Assembly (NCBI GenBank): GCA_017435245.1
Contig: JAFSFK010000029.1
Span: 1-30,134 of the forward strand
Reading direction: 5' to 3'
Length of the DNA: 30,134 nt
Origin: Oscillospiraceae bacterium
GTDB lineage: Bacteria; Bacillota; Clostridia; Oscillospirales; Oscillospiraceae
Below, in pieces: positions 15,044 to 24,943 of this stretch (position 1 is its first letter; each line of letters begins with the position of its first letter). A program made the translations under genes and the position numbers. The notes beneath the pieces are model-generated. The model searched no databases and was not told the origin of the DNA. It worked only from the letters and a program-made list of their open reading frames with translations.

Positions 15044-16726
15044 ATGAAAAATGTTAAGAAGCTGCTGGCGCTGCTGCTTGCTCTGTGTATGCTGGTAAGT
15101 GTTCTGGCTGCCTGCGGCGGTAACAGCGATCCCGCTCCCGACAATGGTGAAGAAGCTCCTGCCCAGAGCGGCAGCGAGGGTGGCGAAGAGCAGGGTGGCG
15201 CACAGGAAGTGGTCAGCGACGGTCCCAAGTATGGTGGTCATCTGGACGTACATACGATGTATGAGACCAACAACATCGACTACCTGCGCAGCCAGGGTGT
15301 CTGGGGTTACGTTTGGTCCAACTGCGTTTACGAGTCCGTTCTGACCCGTGATGCTGAGTACAATATCGCCCCCGGCGTTTGTGACTACGAACTGTCTGAA
15401 GATCAACTGACCCTGAAGCTGTGGCCCCGTGAAGGTGTCACCTTCCACAACGGTGATGTGGTCGATGTCTACGATATCGAAGCTTCTGTCAACCGTTTCC
15501 TGGCAAACTACAGCTCCGCCAAGGTCTTCGTTGCACCCTACGTTGATAAGGTAGAGGTCGTAGAGGACAAGGTCGTCCTGACCTTCTCCCAGAACCGTGA
15601 GAGAGTTATGTACTACATCGCCAACGGCAGACCCTGGTGTGCGGTTATGCCCAAGGAGATCTGCGAGAAGTATGCAAACAGCCTGTTCACCGATGTAGCG
15701 GACGCTATCGCTACCGGTCCTTACAAGATCACCGGCTTCACCGCTGGCGTTAAGATCGATCTGGAGAAGTACGAAGGCTATGTTCCTTATGAGAGTGGCC
15801 GTACCGGTATGGCAGGTCCCAAGTATGGTTACCTGGATTCCATTACTTTCTGGTATAATGCTGACTACAGCTCCTCTACCGTGGCTATGCTCTCCGGTGA
15901 GTATGATGTTTCCGACGTTATTGAAGAGGATTACCGTCCTATGGCTGAGCAGCAGGGTCTGGTAAAGCACAACCTGGGTGATACTATTACCGGTCTGTAT
16001 GCTATCTTCAATACCTATGGCTCCAACAACGTCTGTGCCAAGTATCCCGACCTGCGTAAGGCTATTATGGCTGCTATCGACTATGAAGAGCTGGTCAATG
16101 TTTACTCTGACGGCGGTACTACCGTTGGCGGTACTCCCGTAATTCTGGACGAGTACAATACCGACATCTTTGAGACTGCTGACTACTACGGCCCGCAGAA
16201 TCTGGATGTTGCGCAGACCTATCTGGAGGCTGCAAGAGCAGCCGGTTACAAGGATGAGCCTGTGCAGCTGATCACCAACAGCTCTGCTCAGTCCGTTGAG
16301 CTGCTGGCGCTGCTGGGCAGCTATCTGGATGCCGCAGGCATCAACTACGATAAGCAGACCATGGAGTCTGTTGCCTACACTAAGTTTATCGCTACTGCTG
16401 ATAACAACTGGGACCTGATGCTGCGTTATCCTCTGCTGGGCTTCACTCCCGGTACCATGCACGACGATATCAAGCTGACCTACTGGAAGAACGAGCAGAA
16501 GGATGTCCTGTACGACAAGCTGGACTCCCTGGTTCCCGGTTCTGAGGAGTATATGGCTGCTTGGTATGAGCTGGCACAGCTGACTATGGACGACTGCGCC
16601 AACGCTTATCTGGGTACCACCCAGTGGATCTGGTATCACTCCAACGAGCTGCACACCAACGACCCCGGCGAGCAGCGCTACTTCTACAATGCTTACTGGG
16701 ATAACCCCGAGGCACACCAGAAGTAA
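15044..16726 (+). CDS. ABC transporter solute-binding lipoprotein, family 5 (Dpp/Opp type)
   Basis: A 560-residue extracellular substrate-binding protein of the SBP_bac_5 (peptide/nickel) family. It has a lipoprotein signal with lipobox VLAAC (Cys24), an acidic Gly/Ser/Glu linker to about residue 60, then the family pattern: YESVLTRD, ITGPYKI-type ATGPYKITGF, VTFHNGDVVDVYDI, and a C-terminal WDLMLRYPLLGFTPGTM segment. The AGGAGG site lies 9 nt before the ATG. It presumably delivers substrate to the permease and ATPases at 27255-30134; no transporter genes lie directly next to it, since 10 kb of surface-protein genes intervene. Members bind peptides, nickel complexes and in some species oligosaccharides or glycopeptides. 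Its place after a sugar operon favours a glycan-containing ligand (inference). Confidence 0.93.
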   Translation: MKNVKKLLALLLALCMLVSVLAACGGNSDPAPDNGEEAPAQSGSEGGEEQGGAQEVVSDGPKYGGHLDVHTMYETNNIDYLRSQGVWGYVWSNCVYESVLTRDAEYNIAPGVCDYELSEDQLTLKLWPREGVTFHNGDVVDVYDIEASVNRFLANYSSAKVFVAPYVDKVEVVEDKVVLTFSQNRERVMYYIANGRPWCAVMPKEICEKYANSLFTDVADAIATGPYKITGFTAGVKIDLEKYEGYVPYESGRTGMAGPKYGYLDSITFWYNADYSSSTVAMLSGEYDVSDVIEEDYRPMAEQQGLVKHNLGDTITGLYAIFNTYGSNNVCAKYPDLRKAIMAAIDYEELVNVYSDGGTTVGGTPVILDEYNTDIFETADYYGPQNLDVAQTYLEAARAAGYKDEPVQLITNSSAQSVELLALLGSYLDAAGINYDKQTMESVAYTKFIATADNNWDLMLRYPLLGFTPGTMHDDIKLTYWKNEQKDVLYDKLDSLVPGSEEYMAAWYELAQLTMDDCANAYLGTTQWIWYHSNELHTNDPGEQRYFYNAYWDNPEAHQK

Positions 16727-16740
16727 ACGGTAAGAATACA

Positions 16741-16773
16741 CGGCCTCTCCCATACGGGAGGGGCCGTTTTCTT
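16741..16773 (+). terminator. Intrinsic terminator after the solute-binding protein gene
   Basis: An 11-bp stem (16741-16751 with 16756-16766, one G-T pair) with a 4-nt loop followed by TTTTCTT. It lies 14 nt after the stop codon and separates the sugar/SBP unit from the independently promoted surface-protein unit. Confidence 0.9.
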
Positions 16774-16867
16774 ATGCGCATAATAGCCATAAATGAAGCT
16801 GATTTTGAGCGAAAAAAGGGGCTGGAAAAAGATTAAAAGATGTGTCAAATAGTAACAAAAAGTACAC

Positions 16868-16947
16868 CTCATTTATTCCAAGAAATACCGCAAAAAATTC
16901 GATGCCGGGCAAAAGCCGTTGACAGTAAAAGTAATGTTTCGTACAAT
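16868..16947 (+). promoter_or_regulatory. Promoter of the giant surface protein with shared upstream boxes
   Basis: TTGACA (16919-16924), a 17-nt spacer and TACAAT (16942-16947). Box CTCATTTATTCC at 16868-16879 and box CAAAAAATTC at 16891-16900 sit 51 and 28 nt before the -35, exactly as at 8220 and 27073. The -10 region and beyond (TACAATATATACAAA) is identical to the copy at 27147. The remaining DNA from 16774 to 16867 is A-rich and holds nothing I can identify. The leader to the start codon is about 68 nt. Confidence 0.85.
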
Positions 16948-17021
16948 ATATACAAACTATACTCCAAAGTGTACCTATATGTGGTATCTGTTGAATTTAG
17001 CGTATTTTAGGAGGCCCGAGT

Positions 17022-20000
17022 ATGAAAAGGATGTTGGCACTGATCCTGGCGATGAGTATTTTGTTCTCTATGGTTGCCGTGAATGTCACGGCGGTGGAAG
17101 AACAGAATCTTACCAATGATATTGTTTATGTGGAGGAGGAAACAGCAGAGGCAACAGAACCTGCTGCAGAAACAGAACCTGCTGCAGAAACAGAAACTGC
17201 CCAGCTGCCTTCCGAGGAAGCTCCTGTACTGCCTGAAACAATAGAGGAAACTGCACCTGCGGTCCAGGAGGACACCCATACCGATCACGCAGCGTGCCTG
17301 TGTGGCATCAGTGGTGCAACCTGCGACCATACCACTGCTGCGGAGGCTGTTACCTGGACACCTGTTGCTGTGGTCAGCGATATTGACACCGGTAAGGCAG
17401 GCAACTATTATCTGACGCAGGATCTGGTTTTGAGCTCTCAGTTGTACCTGAAGGCTGATATCAATATCTGCCTCAACGGCAACAGCATTGTAAGAGATAC
17501 TGCCAAGAACTTCTCCGGTGCGTTGATCCGTGTGTACGAGGGTTCCACCGTAACCATCATGAACTGTAAGGCAACCATTACTGATGGCCGCCTGGCAGCA
17601 GGCAGTGCCGGTATCTCCGGTGGCCTGTCCAGTGGCACCAATGCCGGTGCCATCCACGCCAATAAGAATGTTGTACTGAACATTTACGGCGTGAACATCA
17701 GCGGCAACAGCTGCACCAATACAAACTCCGGCGGTTGGACTGCGGGCGGCATTCTAATGGTCTATGAGACCAATCTGCCTGGTACATTGAATGTGGCGTA
17801 TTCCCGTTTTGAAAACAACAAGGCCACCCAGAGTGGCGGCGGTGCGCTGATCCTGCAGGGCGGTACTGCCAATATCCGCAATACGGTTTTCGCCGGAAAC
17901 GAGGCAAAGTCCAAGGGCGGTGCCATCTGGCTGGCAAAGAAGAGCGGAATCGCTGCTGCGTATGAGCCGAGTGTAACTTTGACTGATTGTGAATTCACTG
18001 GCAACAAAGTCACCGACGGCAGTGCTTCCGGTGGCGCTTGCCTGTACGGAAACATCGGTGCTGCAACCTTTACTCGTGTTTCTATGACCGGCAATACCAA
18101 TGCCGGTAACAACGGTACAGCCATTACCTACGAAGGTACCTGCGCAATCACTCTGGACGATTGTACGGTTACCGGAAATGCTAACACCAATTCTGCCAAT
18201 GCCAAGAAGGGCGGCATTGCAGGTACCAGTAACAATGCAAGCATTACGATCTCTGGCGCAACGGTCATTGATAATAATATGAACGGTACCAAGGGTGGCA
18301 CTGTCACCGGCACCGAGTGCAACCTCTATCTGCGTACCAGCGGCGCAAAGCTGACCATCGGCGCTCTGGAAACCGGTGCAAATATCCATGTCACCACCGG
18401 TGATCACAAGGTGAATGATGATCCTTCTGTATTTATGGCCGCTGCCAACACGGCTGTGGATATGGATCCTCAGAAGGTCAACTGGATTACTTATGAAAAC
18501 CGGGCAACTGCCAACTCCATCGGTTACAACACGACAACCAAAAAGTTCAGCTTCGGAACATATGCCGACCACTGGCATGCTGCTTGTCCCTGCGGTATCA
18601 GCGGCGCAATCTGTACCGATCATACTACTGCAGCAGCAGAATTGCCTTGGGTGCCTGTGAAGACCGCAAGTGATATTAATACCTCCAGTGCCGGTAACTA
18701 TTATTTGACCGAAGATCTGGTTCTGAGCTCTCAGCTGTTCCTGAAGGCAAATATCAATATCTGCCTGAATGGCCACAGCATCAGAAAGGATCCCAATGTA
18801 AACCTTTCCGGCGCACTGATTCGTCTGGACAACGACAAGGTCGTAACTGTTATGAACTGTAAGGCAGCCATCACCGACGGTCGCCTGGCAGAAAACAGTG
18901 CTGGTATCTTCGGCGGTAATTCCAGCGGTACCAATGCAGGTGCGATCCATGTGAACACCGGAGCTTCCCTGAGTGTGTACGGTGTAAACATCAGTGACAA
19001 CACCTGTACCAGCAAGAATGAAAACGGCTGGACTGCCGGCGGCATTATTGTTATCCACGAAAATAATAAAAATGCACCTGCCTTGAATGTGGCATATGCC
19101 CGTTTTGAAGGCAACAAATCCCCCAACAGCGGCGGTAGTGCGATTATTATGCGTGGTGGTACAGCAAACATCAGAAACACAGTGTTTGCTGATAACGAGG
19201 CAGCCGGTGGTGTTGAGGTCAATGGCAGTGCGAAAGCTGTTGGCGGTGCCATCTTTATGACGAACTTAAAGCCCGTGGTGAACATCACGGACTGTGAGTT
19301 CACAGGAAACAAACTCACCTATAGTGACGCTCAGGGCGGTGCGGCGCTGTATGTTTACAATGGTACTGCCAACCTGAAAAATGTGACTATGACCGGTAAT
19401 GAAAATGCCGGTCACCACGGTACAGCTGTTACGGTTGTCCACGGCGAACTGAACCTGGATGACTGCACGATTACCAATAACATTAACACCAATTCTTCCA
19501 ATGCAAAGAAGGGTGGTATCGCAACTACAGCAGACGATGCAACCATTAGCGTTTCTGGCAAGAGTGTCATTGATAACAATATCGTTGGTACCAAGGGAGG
19601 GACGGCTTCCGGCACTGAGTGTAACCTCTACCTGCGTACCAGCGGCTCCAAGCTGACGGTTGGCGCACTGGAGTCCGGCGCAAGCATCCGTATCACCACC
19701 GGTGACCATACCGGCACCAGCGACCCCAATGTGTTCCTGAAGGCCGGTTCCAACATCCCTGAAATTGATCCTTCCACTACCGAATGGCTGATCTATGAAA
19801 ACCGGGGCGATTCCGGTGCCAACATCATTGGCTATAACACCACTAAGAATTTCTACTTCGGTTTCCAGACCGATCACTATCATCCCGCCTGTGTCTGTGC
19901 CATTGATGGCGCTACCTGCGCTGACCACACGGCTGCACCTGAGGATCTGCCCTGGCAGCCTTGGAAATCCGCAACCAGCCTGCCCAGCGGTGAAGGAAAC

Positions 20001-23000
20001 TACTATCTGACCTGCGATGTGGTGCTGACCAAGCAGCAGGCAATCAACGGTGCGGTTGCCATCTGCATGAATGGTTATAACATTACCCAGGGAACCCGTA
20101 CAGAGGAAGCAGGTAAGACCGGCGCTCTGATCAAGGTGAATAATACCGGCGATCTGATCCTTATGAACTGTAAGGCTGCCATCAAAGATGGCAAGCTGGT
20201 CAGTGACGAAAAGACCTCCAAGATCTCCGGTGCTACTTCTGATATGCGTGAGGGCGCTTGTATTCAGATCGCTAAGGACAGATCTCTGGCAGTCTACGGC
20301 ATTGAGCTTTGCGACAATACCGGTAAGAGCGAAGATCCCTACGGCTGGAATGCAGCTGCTATTCTGGCAGTGGCAGATGAAGGCTCCGTTACCGATGTAA
20401 AGGTGAACTACTGCCGCTTTGCCCGGAATAAGTCTCTCAGCGCCTCCGGCGGTGCTATTATCCTGCGTGGCGGTATGGCCGATTTCCGCAACTGTGTCTT
20501 TGAAGGCAACGAAGCATTCACTAAGGGCGGTGCCATCTGGATGATGAACAAGAGCCCTGTTCTGACTATGTCCGACTGTGTCTTTGAGGGCAATAAGGTC
20601 AATAGCCCCGATTCCAGCGGCGGTGCTTGTATCTATATGGACAACGGCAAGGCCACCCTTACCAATGTGGAAATGACCGGCAATGAAAACTACGGTAACC
20701 ACGGTACGGTTATCAGTTGCGGTGGCAACAGTTCCCTGTTCCTGGATGACTGTGTTATCACCGATAACACCAACTACAGCAAGTCCAATGCAAAAAAGGG
20801 TGCAATTGCCACCATCAACGAAAATGCCACCGTGACCGTGTCTGGTGTAACCAAGATCCATAGCAATATGAACGGCGCCGGCGGCTCCAATCCTGTGGAA
20901 TGCAATGTTTACCTGCGTCTGGCCGGCAACAAGCTGACTGTTGGCGCACTGGAAGCCGGTGCAAAGATCTACGTCTCCTCCGGCGACCATAAAGTCGATG
21001 CCAATAATAATGCACTGCCTGTGGATGATCCCGATGCGTTCCTGAATTATACTGCTGACACACCGGTCATCAAGGCGAGCACCAATCCTATGCTCGTTTA
21101 TGAGAACCGTGTGAAGGCACACAATGCCTATAATATCGTTGGTTATAGCGATAACGAGGATCGATTCTATTTCGATACCATCCGTGAGCACGACCACACT
21201 TCCTGTGTCTGCGCCATCGAAGGTATCACCTGTGACGATCACGATGATGATACCGTTTATCGCTGGACGGCTTGGACTTCCAAGGATTCTCTGCCCACCG
21301 CCGCAGGCTACTACTACCTGACCGGCGATGTGGTCCTCAGCCGGCAGCAGTATCTGAATGCCAACATCAACATTTGTATGAACGGCTACAGCATTACTGA
21401 GGGTGAGCGTACTGAGGCAGAGGGTTCCCGCAATGCCATTATCCGTGTGGGCGACAGAGGTAATGTTACCATTCTGGACTGCCAGGCAACGGTGAAGGAC
21501 GGCAGACTCAGTGAAAACTGCGCAGCCATCAAGGGCTTCACTGCCGACGGCACCAGCGGCGGTGCCATCCATGTCAATGCCGGTACTACTCTGCGTGTGT
21601 ACGGCGTGGCATTCCTGGATAACACCAATACCAACGCCAACTACAATGGCTGGACTGCCGGTGCGATCCTGGTTGTCAGTGACGCCGAGAGAAAGTCTAA
21701 TGTAGATATTCAGTACGCTCGTTTTGAGGGCAACAAAACCACTGTCAGCGGCGGCAGCGGCATCATCATTCGAGGCGGTACGGCAAATATTTCCAATACT
21801 GTATTTACAGATAATGAGTCTACCGGCGTTGTGGTGGAAACTGTCACCAATATAGTTGACGGCGAAGAGGTAGTGGTAGAAAACAAGAAGGCAGTTGGCG
21901 GTGCTGTTTGGATCACCAATGAAGCACCCGAGGTTACCATTACCGACTGTGAGTTTGTAGGCAACAAGTTTACCAACAGCGATGCCCAGGGCGGCGCTGC
22001 ACTGTATGCAAACAGAGGTAAGATTGAACTGACAAATGTCACCATGACTGAGAACATCAACCCCGGTCACCATGGCACTGCGATTTCTCTGGGTGGTTAT
22101 GCTGAACTGACACTGCTTGACTGTGAGATCACCAATAATACCAATACCAATGCATACAGCGCAAAGAAGGGCGGCGTGGCTGTCCTTGACGATAATGCAA
22201 AGCTGACTGTTGCCGGTGCTACTGTCATTGATAACAATATGAACGGCACCACCGGAACTGCTGCAATGGAATGTAACATCTTCCTGCGTACCAGCAAGTC
22301 CAAGCTGACCGTGGGTCAGCTGACTGAGGGCGCAAACATCCATGTTACCACCGGCGACCACAATGTGGATAAGTTTAATGTTACCCAGCCCGTGGAAGAT
22401 CCGGATACCTTTATGGTGAAGGGTGTGGAAGGTAAGTGGGATCCCAAGTGGGACAGCAACTGGGTCACCTATGATAATAACGGCTTGAAGGTGAACTACA
22501 GCGACAAGGCAAAAGTCCTGTTCTATTTTGAAGAGCCTACCGACCATGTTCACTGCCTCTGCGGTGATGGTAAGGGCAAGGGCTGCGAGCACGATAAGTT
22601 CGGCTGGGTTGCTTGGGAGAGCAAGGACAGCCTGCCCAGTGCTACCGGCAACTATTACCTCACCGGCGACGTGACCTTGATCAAGACCGCAAACTTTGCC
22701 GGCACTTCTCAGATCAATATCTGTCTGAACGGCCACAATATTACACCCGCAGAGAATCTGACCAGTGTGCTGCTTAATGTTTATGACGATGCACATGTGA
22801 GCATCAGCGACTGTACGGCTACCGGTTCCGGTACCGGCTACAAGGCTGGTCAGGTTACCAAGGCAGTGGACGGCGCTGTGCGTATCGGCAAGACAGAAAA
22901 CGGCAAAGACGCCGTTCTGAACTGGTATGATGGCACGATCACTAAGAACATTCGTGAGTACTACGGCGGCGGCATCCGCATGGTTGGCAAGTGTACCTTC

Positions 23001-24929
23001 AATATGTATGGTGGTATGATCTCCAACAACCAGTGCTTCAAGGCACACGGCGGCGGTATCGGTGCTGACGGCGGCGACGGAGTCGTTAACATCTATGCCG
23101 GTACCTTCAGCGGTAATGCCGCAAAGCAGTCCGGCGGTGCCATTATGGGCAAAAAGGCTACCATTAACATCTACGGTGGCTTGTTTACCGGCAACTCTGC
23201 AGTGGACAATGGCGGTGCCATTTATAATGAGATGGGCAGCGTTACGATCAGCGGCGGTACCTTCTGCTACAACAAAGCCCCCAATGAGAAGAATGCCAAG
23301 GGCAACTACGTCGGTCAGGGCGGTGCGGTGTTTGTCCGTGGCGATGCCAAGAACAAGTACGGCATTAAGCTTCGTATCTACGGCGGCAATTTCTACGGCA
23401 ATGTTGCACACAAGGGCGGCGCAGTTCTGACACTGACCTTCGTTGATCTGAAGATTACCGGAGGTAACTTCTACCAGAATAAGGCCAATAATAACGGCGG
23501 CGGCATTTTCCCTGCAAACGACACAAAGGGTAGTATCTCCGGCTGCAAGATCTACGAAAATGAGGCTGTCAGCGGTGCAGGTATGGTCACATATCAGGCA
23601 AATCTGGAGATCTCCGATTGTGAGATCTATGGCAACAAGGCTACGGATCACGGCGCAGGTATTCTGATCCAGCGTGAGTCTGAGATCACAATGGAGAATG
23701 TCAATATTCACGACAATACCGCCCAGAAGTACGGCGGAGCTCTGCGTATGGACAACAAGGCAAAGCTGGAGATGAACAAGTGCACTGTTACCGGTAACTC
23801 TACCGGCGAAACTGGTACTGTCTTTGCCAGCGCCGACGGAACAGTACTGACACTGAATGACTGTTCCATTACCAAGAATAAGGCAAGCATCTCCGGCGGC
23901 GGTATCAGCGCTATGTCCTATGCCCGGATCATTATGAATGGCGGCGAGATCAAGGAAAACGGCTGTCTGGAACTGGGCGGCGGTGCTTATATCCGCAAGG
24001 GTTATATGGAACTGCACGGCGGTGAGATCTGCAACAATACTGCAGGCGTTGGCGGCGGCGGTATGGAGATCGAGGGTATTGATATTATTATGCACCGGGA
24101 TGTCCTGCTGATGACAGACGGCGTTGTCAGTGGAAACAGTGCGCCCATTGGCGGCGGTGCCCGATTCCTGTCCGGTAAATTTACCATTACAGGCGGTACC
24201 TTTGAAAACAACACTGCTGATTACGGCGGCGGTATTGCAGGCGGCAGTACCGGTGCCACCATTATGGAAAATGTGGTGGTTAGAAACAATATAGCCAAAG
24301 TAAGCGGCGGCGGTCTGTATCTGGACAGAGGTTCCCGAAGTGTACTTACTGACTGCCAGATCGTTAAGAACAGCGCTAAGGGTGACGGTGCCGGTATTTG
24401 GCTGAACGATGACTTTACCGCAACGAACCTGACCGTGACCGATAATACTTCCGATACCGGTGTGGGCGGCTTCTACATTGAAAAGGCTGACTATGACGGC
24501 CATTCCTATGTATCCAGCATTATCAAGATCGGAGGCAAGATCCTTGTTACCGATAATAAGGGTACTGCTCCCGGTATGTACATCGCAGAGGGAAGCCTTG
24601 TGAATGTAGACGGCAATGGTCTGGCTGAAGGCACAAAGATCAACGTGAACCTTCAGAGCGGTCTGCTGACCAGAACCGTTATCGGTGCCTACGATTATGA
24701 AGGCGGAAATCTGGAGTATGTGATTACCGCAGGAGACCGGTCTGTGACCGATCCCGAACTGCTGCCCGAAACACAGACGCCTGTTGAAGAAGAACCCCAG
24801 CAGCAGGTCAGTGACGATGATAAGGGCTTGCTGATTCCTGTGCTGGTGGGCTGCGGCGCACTGGTGTTGATCTTGATTCTGATTCTGCTGTTCCTGCGCC
24901 TTAAGAAGCGTGGAAATGCACGATCCTAA
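17022..24929 (+). CDS. Giant modular beta-helix surface protein with C-terminal membrane anchor
   Basis: A 2635-residue exported protein. Residues 1-25 form a signal peptide and an acidic Glu/Thr/Pro spacer follows to about 85. Four tandem modules of 430-450 residues then start at Cys92, Cys522, Cys957 and Cys1395; a fifth, divergent start lies at Cys1845. Each opens with a C-x-C...C-(x)-H knuckle, then a W-x-x-W/V segment, NYYLT-type strands, INICLNG, and repeated right-handed beta-helix turns such as NEAKSKGGAIWL. From about 1900 to 2560 the chain is continuous Gly-Gly-rich helix turns like GGGIRMVG and GGAI. The end has a hydrophobic segment (about 2604-2626) and a basic tail, so it is membrane-anchored, not sortase-linked. 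AGGAGG lies 7 nt before the ATG. Beta-helices of this kind bind or cleave polysaccharides; no catalytic site is evident, so adhesin or glycan-binding is favoured. Confidence 0.9.
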   Translation: MKRMLALILAMSILFSMVAVNVTAVEEQNLTNDIVYVEEETAEATEPAAETEPAAETETAQLPSEEAPVLPETIEETAPAVQEDTHTDHAACLCGISGATCDHTTAAEAVTWTPVAVVSDIDTGKAGNYYLTQDLVLSSQLYLKADINICLNGNSIVRDTAKNFSGALIRVYEGSTVTIMNCKATITDGRLAAGSAGISGGLSSGTNAGAIHANKNVVLNIYGVNISGNSCTNTNSGGWTAGGILMVYETNLPGTLNVAYSRFENNKATQSGGGALILQGGTANIRNTVFAGNEAKSKGGAIWLAKKSGIAAAYEPSVTLTDCEFTGNKVTDGSASGGACLYGNIGAATFTRVSMTGNTNAGNNGTAITYEGTCAITLDDCTVTGNANTNSANAKKGGIAGTSNNASITISGATVIDNNMNGTKGGTVTGTECNLYLRTSGAKLTIGALETGANIHVTTGDHKVNDDPSVFMAAANTAVDMDPQKVNWITYENRATANSIGYNTTTKKFSFGTYADHWHAACPCGISGAICTDHTTAAAELPWVPVKTASDINTSSAGNYYLTEDLVLSSQLFLKANINICLNGHSIRKDPNVNLSGALIRLDNDKVVTVMNCKAAITDGRLAENSAGIFGGNSSGTNAGAIHVNTGASLSVYGVNISDNTCTSKNENGWTAGGIIVIHENNKNAPALNVAYARFEGNKSPNSGGSAIIMRGGTANIRNTVFADNEAAGGVEVNGSAKAVGGAIFMTNLKPVVNITDCEFTGNKLTYSDAQGGAALYVYNGTANLKNVTMTGNENAGHHGTAVTVVHGELNLDDCTITNNINTNSSNAKKGGIATTADDATISVSGKSVIDNNIVGTKGGTASGTECNLYLRTSGSKLTVGALESGASIRITTGDHTGTSDPNVFLKAGSNIPEIDPSTTEWLIYENRGDSGANIIGYNTTKNFYFGFQTDHYHPACVCAIDGATCADHTAAPEDLPWQPWKSATSLPSGEGNYYLTCDVVLTKQQAINGAVAICMNGYNITQGTRTEEAGKTGALIKVNNTGDLILMNCKAAIKDGKLVSDEKTSKISGATSDMREGACIQIAKDRSLAVYGIELCDNTGKSEDPYGWNAAAILAVADEGSVTDVKVNYCRFARNKSLSASGGAIILRGGMADFRNCVFEGNEAFTKGGAIWMMNKSPVLTMSDCVFEGNKVNSPDSSGGACIYMDNGKATLTNVEMTGNENYGNHGTVISCGGNSSLFLDDCVITDNTNYSKSNAKKGAIATINENATVTVSGVTKIHSNMNGAGGSNPVECNVYLRLAGNKLTVGALEAGAKIYVSSGDHKVDANNNALPVDDPDAFLNYTADTPVIKASTNPMLVYENRVKAHNAYNIVGYSDNEDRFYFDTIREHDHTSCVCAIEGITCDDHDDDTVYRWTAWTSKDSLPTAAGYYYLTGDVVLSRQQYLNANINICMNGYSITEGERTEAEGSRNAIIRVGDRGNVTILDCQATVKDGRLSENCAAIKGFTADGTSGGAIHVNAGTTLRVYGVAFLDNTNTNANYNGWTAGAILVVSDAERKSNVDIQYARFEGNKTTVSGGSGIIIRGGTANISNTVFTDNESTGVVVETVTNIVDGEEVVVENKKAVGGAVWITNEAPEVTITDCEFVGNKFTNSDAQGGAALYANRGKIELTNVTMTENINPGHHGTAISLGGYAELTLLDCEITNNTNTNAYSAKKGGVAVLDDNAKLTVAGATVIDNNMNGTTGTAAMECNIFLRTSKSKLTVGQLTEGANIHVTTGDHNVDKFNVTQPVEDPDTFMVKGVEGKWDPKWDSNWVTYDNNGLKVNYSDKAKVLFYFEEPTDHVHCLCGDGKGKGCEHDKFGWVAWESKDSLPSATGNYYLTGDVTLIKTANFAGTSQINICLNGHNITPAENLTSVLLNVYDDAHVSISDCTATGSGTGYKAGQVTKAVDGAVRIGKTENGKDAVLNWYDGTITKNIREYYGGGIRMVGKCTFNMYGGMISNNQCFKAHGGGIGADGGDGVVNIYAGTFSGNAAKQSGGAIMGKKATINIYGGLFTGNSAVDNGGAIYNEMGSVTISGGTFCYNKAPNEKNAKGNYVGQGGAVFVRGDAKNKYGIKLRIYGGNFYGNVAHKGGAVLTLTFVDLKITGGNFYQNKANNNGGGIFPANDTKGSISGCKIYENEAVSGAGMVTYQANLEISDCEIYGNKATDHGAGILIQRESEITMENVNIHDNTAQKYGGALRMDNKAKLEMNKCTVTGNSTGETGTVFASADGTVLTLNDCSITKNKASISGGGISAMSYARIIMNGGEIKENGCLELGGGAYIRKGYMELHGGEICNNTAGVGGGGMEIEGIDIIMHRDVLLMTDGVVSGNSAPIGGGARFLSGKFTITGGTFENNTADYGGGIAGGSTGATIMENVVVRNNIAKVSGGGLYLDRGSRSVLTDCQIVKNSAKGDGAGIWLNDDFTATNLTVTDNTSDTGVGGFYIEKADYDGHSYVSSIIKIGGKILVTDNKGTAPGMYIAEGSLVNVDGNGLAEGTKINVNLQSGLLTRTVIGAYDYEGGNLEYVITAGDRSVTDPELLPETQTPVEEEPQQQVSDDDKGLLIPVLVGCGALVLILILILLFLRLKKRGNARS
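17154..17200 (+). repeat. 18-bp tandem repeat in the acidic spacer
   Basis: About 2.6 copies of the unit ACAGAACCTGCTGCAGAA, encoding repeats of Thr-Glu-Pro-Ala-Ala-Glu just after the signal peptide of the giant protein. Copy number could vary by slippage without breaking the frame. Confidence 0.8.
17295..22553 (+). repeat. Four tandem ~1.3-kb modules in the surface-protein gene
   Basis: Protein-level repeats of 430, 435, 438 and 450 residues, counted from one CxC knuckle to the next (codons at 17295, 18585, 19890, 21204, 22554). Corresponding segments such as SAKKGG/SNAKKG, IDNNMNGT, NLYLRTSG-K-LT and TGDH recur near the end of each module. The DNA has diverged between copies, so the duplications are not recent, although the first two modules are the most alike. 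Confidence 0.85.
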
Positions 24930-24943
24930 AGGAGGTGGCTGAA

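Noticed and set aside
16919..17119. A 66-codon plus-strand frame over the surface-protein promoter
   Set aside because: It begins within the -35 and -10 elements and overlaps the signal peptide of the giant protein in another frame.
17295..22553. Possible CRISPR or other regular DNA repeat array
   Set aside because: The periodicity is of protein modules of about 1.3 kb inside one intact reading frame, not short direct repeats with spacers.
19266..24503. A 1745-codon open frame on the minus strand, antisense to the giant surface protein
   Set aside because: It mirrors the codon structure of the plus-strand gene, has no ribosome binding site or recognisable domain, and the plus-strand product has a signal peptide, repeats and a membrane anchor.
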